A stretch of 64,000 nt of DNA from Aureimonas sp. SA4125 (lineage in GTDB: Bacteria; Pseudomonadota; Alphaproteobacteria; Rhizobiales; Rhizobiaceae), in NCBI RefSeq assembly GCF_019973775.1, contig NZ_AP025032.1, positions 1,364,001 to 1,428,000 on the forward strand, in the 5' to 3' direction. Below the pieces are notes generated by a model. It had not been told where the DNA came from. It saw nothing but the letters and a program-made list of their open reading frames with translations, and searched no databases. Of this stretch, positions 54,851 to 63,556 are shown one piece after another (position 1 is the stretch's first letter; each line of letters starts with the position of its first letter). The position numbers and the translations under genes were made by a program.

Positions 54851-56359
54851 ATGTCATCGGCATGGTCTTTTTTTTCAGGGCGCAACTCAAACGAGAGCAA
54901 GGAACCCTCAGCCAGGGAACCGGTCGTACCAACACTGCCAGGTCCGAACGTGCATGCTGATCCGCAACCTCATCCCCGCCCCTCCCGACCGCTTGATATC
55001 CTGGGACAACGCAACGAGATGCTGCGCGTCCGCTTCAGCCAGATGGTCGATCGGCTCGAGGACCTAAAGTCTCTCAGTGATGACTTCTCGATGATTATCG
55101 AGCCAATCGAGGCTATTGCCGTCGAGCTGCCCCAGGCCAAGGCTCGTGTCATGGAAACTGAAGCTTTGCTCTCCCGAGAGATCGAGGCCAATCAGAATCT
55201 GCGTCGCGAAGTGGATTCTTTGACTAGTGAACTCTCAGCTACTTCGGGCGAGCTGACTTCTTTTTCAGCGCGCTCGCGAAAACTGGAAGCTGAGTGTCAA
55301 GAGATGGCAGGGTCGGTCGATGAGCAGCGTGCGCTGCTTCGCGATCAGGCCCAGCTACTCGACAATGTCGAGCGTCAACTGGCGGTTGAGGCAGAGCAGC
55401 ATTCTTCTGTTGCCGCCGAGTTGGCGCTGCAGCGAGCCGAGAACGAGGCGGTGGTGCAATCATTGCAGCGCGCTCAAAGCGCCTTGCAGCGTGAGTCGGA
55501 ACAGCACTCCATATTCGAGCGCGAAAGTCGGCGTCTGCATCAGCTGGTCGGTGAGCAGAGCGAGCGCATCGTTGCGTTAGAGGCCCGCGCCAACGAACTC
55601 GCCGAGCAGCGGGATCGCCAGGCGCAAACCGTCGCCGCGCTCGAGGCTCGGTTGCACGAGACGGAGCTTGCCCGCCAGAAGGCCGAAGGGGAGCATGAAA
55701 GCGCGGTCGGGCAGCTGACGGCCGAGCGCACGTCTCTTAGTTTGAAGGTTGATGCGGTCGCCGCACGCCTGGCGTCGACAGAGCACATTCTCACCAAGGT
55801 CCGCACCCAGTTCCGCGACAAGGACGAGGCCTTGCGTACGACCGAACGCAGCCTCAAGGACGCACTTCTGGAGCGCATATCTGCCGACAGGCGGCTGGAA
55901 GCGATGCGTAGCGAGTTGGGCCACCAGACTGTGCAACTCGGTGAGCTTCAGCGCCTGCGGCAGGAGGCCGATGAGCGATCCGAGATGCTGACGAAGGCAC
56001 TGGCGGCCAAGGATGTCGCCTTGGAGAACAGCATGGCCAAGGCCGGCAGTCTCGGAGACCGGCTGGAGAGCCTAACGAAGAGATACGAGAATGACCGAGT
56101 GACGCAAGAGGCGGCCAACCGCCGGCTGATTGAAGAATTGGAGAGTGAACGGGCCGAACGCACCCTGGCTCAAGGGGCGCTCGAGATTGCCCGGGAGAAT
56201 CGCGTTGCCTTGCAGCGTCAGAATGAAACCCTGAAACGGGCGGTGCGCGCGATCCAGACCCAGAGCGAGCCCGTCGGCTCCGAACAGTACCATCTGCCGG
56301 ATGCCGGCCATGTGACAAATGTCAGTTTCCTGACGCTATCGGACAGCCGTCCGGAGTAG
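54851..56359 (+). CDS. Long coiled-coil protein (first of three)
   Basis: A protein of 502 residues with a short Ser/Pro-rich head (about 1-50) and then roughly 400 residues of nearly unbroken alpha-helical heptad sequence rich in Glu, Gln, Arg, Ala and Leu, ending in a short non-helical tail. No enzymatic domain or signal is seen. The ATG at 54851 is used. A TTG at 54788 would add 21 residues forming a possible membrane anchor (IYIILTFTLCALSAFIW), but that stretch is very AT-rich and is more likely promoter sequence. It is followed by two smaller coiled-coil genes in the same direction. The composition resembles intermediate-filament-like bacterial cytoskeleton proteins; function is not established. 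Confidence 0.72.
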   Translation: MSSAWSFFSGRNSNESKEPSAREPVVPTLPGPNVHADPQPHPRPSRPLDILGQRNEMLRVRFSQMVDRLEDLKSLSDDFSMIIEPIEAIAVELPQAKARVMETEALLSREIEANQNLRREVDSLTSELSATSGELTSFSARSRKLEAECQEMAGSVDEQRALLRDQAQLLDNVERQLAVEAEQHSSVAAELALQRAENEAVVQSLQRAQSALQRESEQHSIFERESRRLHQLVGEQSERIVALEARANELAEQRDRQAQTVAALEARLHETELARQKAEGEHESAVGQLTAERTSLSLKVDAVAARLASTEHILTKVRTQFRDKDEALRTTERSLKDALLERISADRRLEAMRSELGHQTVQLGELQRLRQEADERSEMLTKALAAKDVALENSMAKAGSLGDRLESLTKRYENDRVTQEAANRRLIEELESERAERTLAQGALEIARENRVALQRQNETLKRAVRAIQTQSEPVGSEQYHLPDAGHVTNVSFLTLSDSRPE

Positions 56360-56453
56360 TATCTACGAAAGTGTCGGCGTTAATAAAAAAAATGAGCTAA
56401 AGCGGGTCAGTGTAATACCGCGGAAGTTATGGCATGGCATCGGGGAGGTAAGA

Positions 56454-56900
56454 GTGTCATCTACAGTTGAGGTTGAAGTTGAGCGTTCGTGGCCGATCCG
56501 GGGATCGGCCGATATCGTCCGGAGCGAAATCTCGAACAAGGAGCGGACTGCGGCAGTTCATCCAATCGAGAAGAGAGACTTTCCCGATGGCATTCCACAT
56601 GAGGAGCCGCGTCGCGATTGGGCAGCAGCGCTCACTCTAGTCGAGGAGGCCTCTGAGGCCATTCGCATGAGCGCCGAGCGAGTGACCGAATTGGAGCGCG
56701 CGGCCGAAACCCAGGCGCATCAGATGCGCGAAGATCTTTTGATGATGCAGCGGCAGTTGCAACAGGCGCAAAGGGAGATCGCCGCTGCCAATATGAGGGC
56801 AGAAGCGGCGGAAGCCCAGGCAAGCGAGTCGGAAGCGTGGTTGATGCGCCTTGATCAGGCGATCACCCATGGCTTCGGCCCGGTCTCTAGGCGCGATTGA
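56454..56900 (+). CDS. Small coiled-coil protein (second of three)
   Basis: A 148-residue protein with a disordered, charged first half and a coiled-coil second half (about 63-135, MREDLLMMQRQLQQAQRE). The start is a GTG at 56454 with GGGGAGG ten bases upstream. It lies 94 bases after the long coiled-coil gene and before the third one, on the same strand. No known domain was recognised. Confidence 0.65.
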   Translation: MSSTVEVEVERSWPIRGSADIVRSEISNKERTAAVHPIEKRDFPDGIPHEEPRRDWAAALTLVEEASEAIRMSAERVTELERAAETQAHQMREDLLMMQRQLQQAQREIAAANMRAEAAEAQASESEAWLMRLDQAITHGFGPVSRRD

Positions 56901-56953
56901 TTTTGCGGATGCAGCCGCATGTTCAATCAGGGTGTGACGTCGGAGAATTGAAG

Positions 56954-57463
56954 ATGGAAGAGGCGATACCAGTCTTTCCAGGGCGATATCGCTCGATGAA
57001 GGGTTCGGACGAACCCGGCATCTGGGATGGTCCAGATGTCTTTGCTCCAGAGGCGTCACTGATGCCTTCGCATGCGCTCGCTGCCACTCAAGGCAGGATG
57101 TCGAGCCAATCGTCGGTCGATGGCGCGAATGCCGTTCAGATGGTCGAGCGGGCCGCCGAACTGATCAAGGAGTACGAGCGGAGGTTCGTGGCGATCGAAG
57201 CGGACGCACGCTCCTTTATCGAACGGGTCGAGAAGGAGCGTGCGGCGCTGAAGTCGCGCATTCATTCGCTGCAGATAAACCTCGCCGAGAGCGAGATGCA
57301 TGCCCGTTCGCTCGAGAATGCCTTGCAGAGATCCAATACCGAAGTCGTCGAGTCACAATTCGAGATCAGGTCGCTGAAGAATGGCCTGCAGAACGCGGCA
57401 AAAGAACTAGCCCAGTCATCGGCCTACTTTCAGCGCATCCAGGAAAAGCTGGGCAATGTCTGA
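56954..57463 (+). CDS. Small coiled-coil protein (third of three)
   Basis: A 169-residue protein: a disordered N-terminal region (about 1-55) and a coiled coil from about 58 to 165 (MVERAAELIKEYERRFVAIE, then IERVEKERAALKSRIHSLQI). The ATG at 56954 has GGAG eight bases upstream; earlier starts at 56909 (ATG) or 56897 (TTG overlapping the previous stop) are possible. It has the same architecture as its neighbour at 56454, which suggests partner subunits of one filament or scaffold. Confidence 0.65.
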   Translation: MEEAIPVFPGRYRSMKGSDEPGIWDGPDVFAPEASLMPSHALAATQGRMSSQSSVDGANAVQMVERAAELIKEYERRFVAIEADARSFIERVEKERAALKSRIHSLQINLAESEMHARSLENALQRSNTEVVESQFEIRSLKNGLQNAAKELAQSSAYFQRIQEKLGNV

Positions 57464-57560
57464 CTGGCATGTCGACGGCGTCCGGGTATCACCCACCGGA
57501 TTTCTTCGTAGCCGGTAGGCTCGTCGGACGCCGTGCACCTTCGGTTGCCGGTGAGGTGGC

Positions 57561-57899
57561 CTACTGCCGCGACCAGGTCTGCGACTTGCAGAAGATCTTC
57601 AGCGCGCAGCCGGTGAGCTTCATCGACGCGCCGGTGACGGTGGCGCTGCCGGCATAGGTCTTGTCGACCTTGGGGTCGGTGATCTCGCCGGAGTATTTTT
57701 GACCCGACCCGCTCATCTTGCCGATCTGGCGGCCCTTCGACTGGCCGGTGAGGAGGGTGATGCAATAGGCCTTGCCGCAGCTGGCGATCTTGGCGGTCTC
57801 GCCGCTGGCGGTGGTCCAGGTGCCGACGACCGGCTCGGCGGCGCTGGCGGCGAGGGATCCGAGCAACAGAGCGGCAAAGGCGATGGAAGTGGTCTTCAT
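57561..57899 (-). CDS. DUF2147-family exported protein
   Basis: A 112-residue secreted protein with a signal peptide (MKTTSIAFAALLLGSLAASA). The mature part is a small DUF2147 beta-barrel-like domain with VVGTWTTASGE near the start, IGKMSGSGQKYSGEITDP in the middle and LKIFCKSQTWSR at the end, including two cysteine pairs. It is probably periplasmic. Its cellular role is not known. The ATG at 57899 is followed by a typical signal. Confidence 0.85.
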   Translation of the reverse strand: MKTTSIAFAALLLGSLAASAAEPVVGTWTTASGETAKIASCGKAYCITLLTGQSKGRQIGKMSGSGQKYSGEITDPKVDKTYAGSATVTGASMKLTGCALKIFCKSQTWSRQ

Positions 57900-58310
57900 G
57901 CGGTGTCCTCCCGAGACAGAGGGGAAGCCGGCGGCATGAGCTGCTCTCTCGGGTTCCCTTGACGTAAGCGTAAACCAGGATGGGCCGGGTGGCCAAGCGA
58001 AATCTGCCGGGCCTTCTGTCCGGATTTCGGCCATGCTCTCTCTCGACGTGTTTTTGCGGCGAAGCCGGGACATGGTTATGGAAGAGTTCACGCCCGACAA
58101 GGTGACAGTTTGTTAATCCGGGGCCAAAGGACTGTAATACAAGGCGTCGGCGTTTCCTGTCTTTGAAGTGTTATCAAGAGATGACCGAAGCATTTAATTC
58201 AAATTAGCCACGCCTTTTAGCGGAGTGTTCAAGCGAAGCCGGCATTCTCGGGACATCCAAACAGGGCGGATCGAGCCGCCCGGAACAACCGAGACAACAG
58301 GGAAAAGACC
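57900..58310. other. Intergenic region between divergent small genes
   Basis: About 410 bases between the DUF2147 gene and the 90-residue protein gene. The middle is AT-richer (near 58100-58210, with GTTAATCC, TAATACAAGG and ATTTAATTCAAATTAG) and likely holds promoters. No further gene or repeat was recognised. Confidence 0.4.
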
Positions 58311-58583
58311 ATGGCCCGCTTCGACTTCACCGACCACTCCACCGGCACCATCGGCGCGACCTTCACCCCCAGCGCCGACGTCCTCTTCCAGATGGGCATC
58401 CTCTGCGCCTCCGGCCGCGACGGCGCCGTCGATCTCGTCGCCGCGCACATGTACCTGAACCTTGCCGACCGCGGCGGCGCCGAGGACGCGGCCTATCATC
58501 GCCAGCAGGTCGCCGAGCAGATGACGAAGCTGGAACTCGCCAAGGCGCTGCGCGCCGCCCGCGAATGGATCGCCTTCCACTGA
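58311..58583 (+). CDS. Small Sel1-like protein
   Basis: A 90-residue soluble protein. The central segment DVLFQMGILCASGRDGAVDL, then VAAHMYLNLADRGGAEDA, resembles one or two Sel1/TPR-like repeats (G at the turn and A/L spacing), with a closing helical region MTKLELAKALRAAREW. I recall similar short proteins in rhizobia and relatives. The ATG has GGGAAAA just upstream. Function is not known. Confidence 0.7.
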   Translation: MARFDFTDHSTGTIGATFTPSADVLFQMGILCASGRDGAVDLVAAHMYLNLADRGGAEDAAYHRQQVAEQMTKLELAKALRAAREWIAFH

Positions 58584-58639
58584 GCTTTCCATCGCTGATG
58601 CCGTCGGTCCGTCGCGACGATCCGGCGCGACGCCGGTGC

Positions 58640-59755
58640 TCAGCCCACTCTCTGCAAGGCGACGTGCAGCGCCGCCTCGAACAGGACCATGTCGGCCTCG
58701 CGCCCGACGCTGACGCGGATCATCCGGTCGAGCGGGGCAATGCCCGGCATGCGGATGAAGACGCCCTCCTTCAGAATTTCCGCCAATATCGCCCTGGCAT
58801 GGGCGGCATCCCGGCCGCAGTCGATGGCGACGAAGTTCGTCGCCGAGGGAAGCGGTTGCAGCCCCGCGGCAGACGCGATGCCTGAAAGCCGCGTGCGTGC
58901 CGCAGCGATGCCTGCCACCGTAGCGCGCAAAAACTCCTGGTCGCCGAGCGCGGCCACCGCGCCGGCCTGCGCCATGCGCGACACGCCGAAATGATTGCGC
59001 ACCTTGTCGAACTGGCCGATCGAGCCGGGATCGCCGAAGGCGTAGCCGACCCGCACTCCCGCCATGCCATAGGCCTTGGAAAAGGTCCGGAAACGCACGA
59101 GGTTCGGCCGGATGAGATCGACCGGGGGCAAGACGCCCTCCGGCGCCATGTCGCCATAGGCCTCGTCGAGGACGAGGATCGTCTCCTCCGGCGTCTCGCG
59201 GATCAGCCGCTCGATCTCCGATGCCGCGTGGAACGACCCCGTCGGATTGTCGGGATTGGCGAAGTAGAGGAGCTTTGGCCGTGTCTCCCGCGCCCGCTCG
59301 AGCAGGGCGTCGATGTCCTCGAAGATCGCGGGTCTTTCGTCGCGATAGGGCACGGTGTCGAGGACGGCGCCGCGGCCGGCTACGTGATAGTTGAAGGTGG
59401 GGTAGGCGCCGCGCGAGGTGAGGACACTGTCGCCGGCCTCCGTCGCGAGATGCACGAGATGGCCGAGCAGCCCGTCGATGCCCTCGCCGACGGTGATGTT
59501 CTCCGGTTTCAACCCGTGATGGGAGGCGAGCGCCGCCTTCAGCGCGAACTGCTCGGGATCGCCATAGGCCCAGCTTTCCGCCGCCGCCGCCGCCATCGCC
59601 GCGACGACTTTCGGCGAGGGCCCGAACACGCTCTCGTTCGCCCCGAGCCGTGCCTTGAAGGCGACGCCCGTCCGGCGCTCCAGCGCCTCCGGCCCGACGA
59701 AGGGGATCGTCGCCGGCAGCGAGCGGGCGAGGGCGGAGAAGAGCGGAGCGGTCAT
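58640..59755 (-). CDS. PLP-dependent aminotransferase, HisC-like
   Basis: A 371-residue fold-type I aminotransferase. The PLP-binding lysine is in RTFSKAYGMAGVRVGYAFGD, the aspartate in LVLDEAYGDM and the asparagine in YFANPDNPTGSF. The sequence follows histidinol-phosphate aminotransferase (HisC), but proteins of this subgroup also act on aromatic or other amino acids, and no his genes are nearby. The ATG at 59755 is preferred; an in-frame upstream extension to 59929 is low-complexity. Confidence 0.9.
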   Translation of the reverse strand: MTAPLFSALARSLPATIPFVGPEALERRTGVAFKARLGANESVFGPSPKVVAAMAAAAAESWAYGDPEQFALKAALASHHGLKPENITVGEGIDGLLGHLVHLATEAGDSVLTSRGAYPTFNYHVAGRGAVLDTVPYRDERPAIFEDIDALLERARETRPKLLYFANPDNPTGSFHAASEIERLIRETPEETILVLDEAYGDMAPEGVLPPVDLIRPNLVRFRTFSKAYGMAGVRVGYAFGDPGSIGQFDKVRNHFGVSRMAQAGAVAALGDQEFLRATVAGIAAARTRLSGIASAAGLQPLPSATNFVAIDCGRDAAHARAILAEILKEGVFIRMPGIAPLDRMIRVSVGREADMVLFEAALHVALQRVG

Positions 59756-60111
59756 GGCGTTTTCCGGCAAAGGATGGGGCAGGCCTCTTCTGCCGCGTTT
59801 TGCCGGTTCTGGCCAGCCGGCCGCCGCGCCGCCGCGGGCCAAGTGCTTTCCGTCACGCGGTGGCGAACGCCACCAAATGGACTTCGCCAGGAGCGCTAGG
59901 AAATGGCTGGGCTGGGTGGAAGCCGTCATTCCCAGGACTGGCGTTCAACGGCGGCTATGCGCCCCCTATGGTCGTTTTGGCGCGATCCAGCGCCTTCCAG
60001 AGGCGGACATCCAATCTTGCCGGGCATGCCGCTAACCTTTCCCACAAACCGCCACTGCCCCGGTTGCGCCGAAGATTCGTCGTTATCTATCATTCGTCCA
60101 GCATCGAGCGC
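59756..60111. other. Intergenic region between the aminotransferase and the split kinase
   Basis: About 356 bases holding the aminotransferase promoter. The right part is less GC-rich than the left and leads into the interrupted kinase. Frames on the plus strand are open but have no recognisable content. Confidence 0.35.
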
Positions 60112-60835
60112 CTAACGAGGATCTCGGTCCAATCTGAAGGTCATTCGAAATGCTGCCCCGCTCACTGTGGGTTCCAGCCTGAAGGTTCCACTCATGCGCC
60201 GCATGGCAGTTTCACATATCGAAAGTCCTAGTCCGCTTCCGGAACGAGCATCGTCATTACCCCGGACGAATCGCGCAAAGGTCGAGTAGGGAAATTCTCG
60301 CGGCAACCCCGGACCCGTATCGGTAAATAGAAGTGTTCCGTCATTGGAGACAGAGACCTTTACACTGGTGCCAGCCGGGGTGTGTTTGCGAACATTGTCC
60401 AATAGATTACGCATGATGAGGGCGATCAGTGTCGAGTCTCCGATTATTTGGACAGGTAAATCTAGGCCGTCCGCCTCAAGCAACCATCCGGCCGACACCA
60501 GCCGCGGGGCCGCCTCATGCAGGACCTGGGCAACTGTCTCGCCGAGGTAGAGCGAATGCAGGGAGAAGACCGTACTGCCATCCAACCGAGCGATGTGCAG
60601 CAGCTGCTCGATGAGACGGGCCATTGCATCGATGTCTTGCATGGCCGCATCCCGGTCGGGATCAGATGCAAGGCTTTCCAGCCGTAGCTTGAGGTCGGCA
60701 AGCGGCGTCCTCAGTTCATGAGCGGCATGAATGGAGAAATCGCGTTGAGCGACGGCACCGGCCCTTATGCTGTCCAGGGCATGGTTGACGGCGGCAATCA
60801 ACGGCTGAACCTCCGCAGGTGCCGATGAGCCGGCG
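60112..60835 (-). pseudogene. Kinase fragment: H box and ATPase domain
   Basis: This part of the interrupted kinase runs from SSAPAEVQPLIAAVNHAL through the H box and ATPase motifs to a TAG/TAA-type stop at 60112. Reading from the IS could give a hybrid protein of up to 327 residues whose first 90 residues come from antisense IS sequence, which is unlikely to be functional. Confidence 0.85.
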
Positions 60836-62211
60836 GGTAGTGTCCGCGCTGGTGGTGGAAACTCGGATCTCAGATGGTGCGACGGAGGTGGCCACCGGAT
60901 TGGCCGGCTAAGGTGGAGTTGCGAGACTTCAACCTGACCGGAGCACCCGATGACCGAGGACAGATTACCGCTTGCCGAGCTTCTGGCAAAAGCCGGAGAC
61001 GGCGATTTCCTGAGGACGATAGCCGAGAGCGTGATGCAGCTTCTCATGGAGGCCGACGTGGAGGGCATGATCGGCGCCGGGCGCCATGAACGCACCCTGG
61101 AACGGGCGACCTATCGCAACGGCTACCGGGACCGCTCGTTCGATACCCGGCTTGGCTCCTTGCAGCTTCGCATCCCCAAGCTTCGACAAGGCAGCTACTT
61201 TCCGCCGTTCCTGGAACCGAGAAAGCTCTCGGAGAAGGCGCTTGTCGCGGTCATCCAGGAGGCCTGGATCAGCGGCGTGTCCACGCGTCGCGTCGACGAT
61301 CTGGTGCAGGCCATGGGACTGTCGGGGATCGGCAAGAGCACGGTGTCGAAGCTGTGCAAAGATATCGACGACCGCGTCGGCGGCTTTCTCGATCGCCCGC
61401 TCACCGGCGACTGGCCCTATCTCTGGCTCGACGCGACCTACCTGAAGCAGCGCGAAGGCGGCCGTATCGTCTCGGTGGCGGCAATAATCGCTGTCGCCGT
61501 CAACACCGACGGCAAGCGCGAGATCGTCGGCCTTCACATCGGGCCCTCGGAAGCGGAGACCTTCTGGTCGACCTTCCTCAAGAGCCTCGTGCGCCGCGGC
61601 CTTTCCGGCGTGAAGCTCGTGATATCGGATGCCCATGAAGGGCTGAAGGCCGCCATCCGCCGGGTGTTCAGCGCCTCCTGGCAGCGCTGCCGCGTCCACT
61701 GGATGCGCAACGCCCTGTCCTATGTCCCGAAGGCGCAGCAAAGCATGGCGGCTGCGGCCCTGCGCCAGGCCTTCATCCAACCCGATCGCGCCGGCGCGGC
61801 CCAGGCGCTGCGCCACGTCGCCGACCAGCTCCGGGGAAAGTGTCCCAAGCTCGGCAGCTTCATCGACGACAGCGAGACCGACGTGCTGGCGCATCTGGAC
61901 TTTCCCGGTCAGCATCGGACCCGGATCCATTCGACCAATTCCCTGGAGCGCCTGAACAAGGAGGTGAAGCGGCGCGCCGATGTCGTCGGCATCTTCCCGA
62001 ACGAGGGCTCCATCATCCGCCTCATCGGCGCCGTCCTCCTCGAGGCCAACGACGAATGGCAGACGCAAAACCGCTACATGCAGACCGAACCCATGGCCGA
62101 ACTCATGTCCAACAGCACCAAGCCCGAAACCGTACGTATTTCCACCGCAGCCGCCTGAAACCGAGCCGCTTCAGTTACACCCCAATTTCCACCACGTTGA
62201 CGGACACGACC
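60836..62211 (+). mobile_element. IS256-family insertion sequence, copy C
   Basis: A 1376-bp element with terminal repeats GGTAGTGTCCG and (inverted) GGTCGTGTCCG, flanked by GAGCCGGCG at 60827-60835 and 62212-62220. Its transposase is identical to that of copy B at 34.5 kb, which lies in the opposite orientation about 25 kb away. It interrupts the histidine kinase gene. Confidence 0.93.
60950..62158 (+). CDS. IS256-family transposase (copy C)
   Basis: A 402-residue intact transposase, identical to copy B in every residue. It keeps the DDE triad (WLDATYL, ISDAHEG, SLERLNKE) and the CRVHW C-x2-H. Identity between two copies 25 kb apart implies very recent transposition. Confidence 0.95.
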   Translation: MTEDRLPLAELLAKAGDGDFLRTIAESVMQLLMEADVEGMIGAGRHERTLERATYRNGYRDRSFDTRLGSLQLRIPKLRQGSYFPPFLEPRKLSEKALVAVIQEAWISGVSTRRVDDLVQAMGLSGIGKSTVSKLCKDIDDRVGGFLDRPLTGDWPYLWLDATYLKQREGGRIVSVAAIIAVAVNTDGKREIVGLHIGPSEAETFWSTFLKSLVRRGLSGVKLVISDAHEGLKAAIRRVFSASWQRCRVHWMRNALSYVPKAQQSMAAAALRQAFIQPDRAGAAQALRHVADQLRGKCPKLGSFIDDSETDVLAHLDFPGQHRTRIHSTNSLERLNKEVKRRADVVGIFPNEGSIIRLIGAVLLEANDEWQTQNRYMQTEPMAELMSNSTKPETVRISTAAA

Positions 62212-62882
62212 GAGCCGGCGAGCCGCTGATGCCCCAAGTTGTCAAAGGTGATCCGTTCGGCCTGCGCGGCCACTTGTCGAAGTCCCAGTAGACTGAAGCG
62301 AACGATGCTCACTGCGGTGAGCACCATGACAACAAGCATTGCCAGCGCCGCCCACCCCAGCTCTTCGAGAGATTGAGCAAAGAAAGTATTGGTCAAAGCG
62401 GTGACATCCGAACGCGGTCGTGCCAGTCGGAGCCACACTCCAAACTCCGGCACAAAAAGTTCGGCGATGAGGACTGGTCCGGTGCCGTCGAGCGTCGGTC
62501 CGATCAAAAGAACGGGTTCTGGGTCTGCTGGTCCGGGGCGTCCGGCTGGAGCATTGGCGTCGGACCGATCCAGCACCTTCCCTGTCGCATCCGTGACGGT
62601 GTAGCCGTAGACTGGCCGTGTGCCTGACAGAAGTCCGCTATAGGGTGGGTCGATCTCTGATGATGGCTCGGTCGGGCGGTCGAACACGACCGTGCCGCCA
62701 GGGTTGTGCCGAAGCAATCCCGCCCATTCCTCGACTTGAGTGGAGAGACCGCGTTCTTCTATCCCGAATTGGCCGCGCGTGAACTCCAGGGACAGGATCG
62801 TACCGGCACCGATAAGGGTCAACGCGGACATCGCGGTCACGATGACCGCGAGCCTCACATCGAGGCGGTAGGTCCGTCTCAC
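62212..62882 (-). pseudogene. Kinase fragment: membrane sensor and HAMP region
   Basis: This part of the interrupted kinase starts at the GTG overlapping the response regulator stop (RRTYRLDVRLAVIVTAM) and runs through a first membrane helix, a ~130-residue periplasmic domain, a second helix (LGWAALAMLVVMVLTAVSIV) and a HAMP-like linker to HQRLAG, where the IS enters. Without the catalytic half it cannot phosphorylate the regulator. Confidence 0.85.
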
Positions 62883-63556
62883 GATCGGGTCTCGCACAGG
62901 ATATAGCCCAGGCCTCGAAGCGCCTTGAGCTCGACCGTCGCCCCCGCGTCCGAAAGCTTCCTGCGAAGCCGATGAACCAGCGTCTCGACCGCGTTGTCCG
63001 ACCAATCCTGATGAAGCGCATAGAGATGCTCGCCCAGCATCCGCTTGGGCGTCACCCGGTCGCCGGCACGGATCAACTTGTCGAGGGCGGCATGTTCCTG
63101 AGCCGTCAGCCTGACGTCTCGATCAGCCACAGTCAGGCTCGTGCTATGAGGATCGTAGAGGAGATTCCCTATGCGCAACTCGGTAGCCGTGATTTCCGGG
63201 AAGCGTCGTCGCAGCGCCCTCAGTCTTGCCAACAGCTCTTCGGTTGCAAACGGCTTGACGAGATAGTCGTCAGCCCCCGCATCCAATCCAGCCACCCGGT
63301 CCCCGATCTCGTCCCGCGCGGTGAGCATCAGCGTCGGCGTGCGCAGACCGGCGGCACGGGCAGACCTAACCAGCGCCCGCCCATCGCCATCGTCGAGCAT
63401 GACGTCCACGATGCAAAGGTCGTATGCCGCTATTTTCCACGCCGCCTCGGCGTCCGCGACGGTCGCGAACACATCGACCGCATGACCGGCCTCGGTGAGC
63501 CGTCGCCCCAAGGCCTCGGAAAGCAAGCGGTCATTCTCGACGACCAGAATTCGCAT
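62879..63556 (-). CDS. OmpR-family response regulator, QseB-like
   Basis: A 225-residue response regulator. The receiver domain has the acidic pocket in ILVVEND, phosphoacceptor aspartate in LCIVDVMLDDGDG and the lysine in DDYLVKPFATEE; the winged-helix output domain ends LRGLGYILCETRS. The ATG at 63556 matches the family start. Its cognate kinase lies directly downstream with a GTGA overlap but is broken by IS256 copy C, so this regulator now lacks its usual partner. Confidence 0.93.
   Translation of the reverse strand: MRILVVENDRLLSEALGRRLTEAGHAVDVFATVADAEAAWKIAAYDLCIVDVMLDDGDGRALVRSARAAGLRTPTLMLTARDEIGDRVAGLDAGADDYLVKPFATEELLARLRALRRRFPEITATELRIGNLLYDPHSTSLTVADRDVRLTAQEHAALDKLIRAGDRVTPKRMLGEHLYALHQDWSDNAVETLVHRLRRKLSDAGATVELKALRGLGYILCETRS

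Larger units (their letters stand above)
60112..62882 (-). pseudogene. Histidine kinase gene interrupted by an IS256 element
   Basis: The N-terminal part (62882-62212) and C-terminal part (60835-60112) belong to one kinase. Removing the IS (60836-62211) and one copy of the 9-bp duplication GAGCCGGCG leaves 1386 bases, exactly 461 codons plus a stop. The start is a GTG at 62882 that overlaps the stop of the response regulator gene (GTGA). The protein had two membrane helices around a periplasmic sensor, a HAMP-like linker (RQVAAQAERITFDNLGHQRL), an H box IHAAHELRTPLADLKLRL, and an ATPase domain with RNLLDNVRKHTPAG, DTGPGLP and GSGLGLSICE. The insertion lies after about codon 223, between HAMP and H box, so both signalling halves are separated and the kinase should be inactive. 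Confidence 0.9.
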
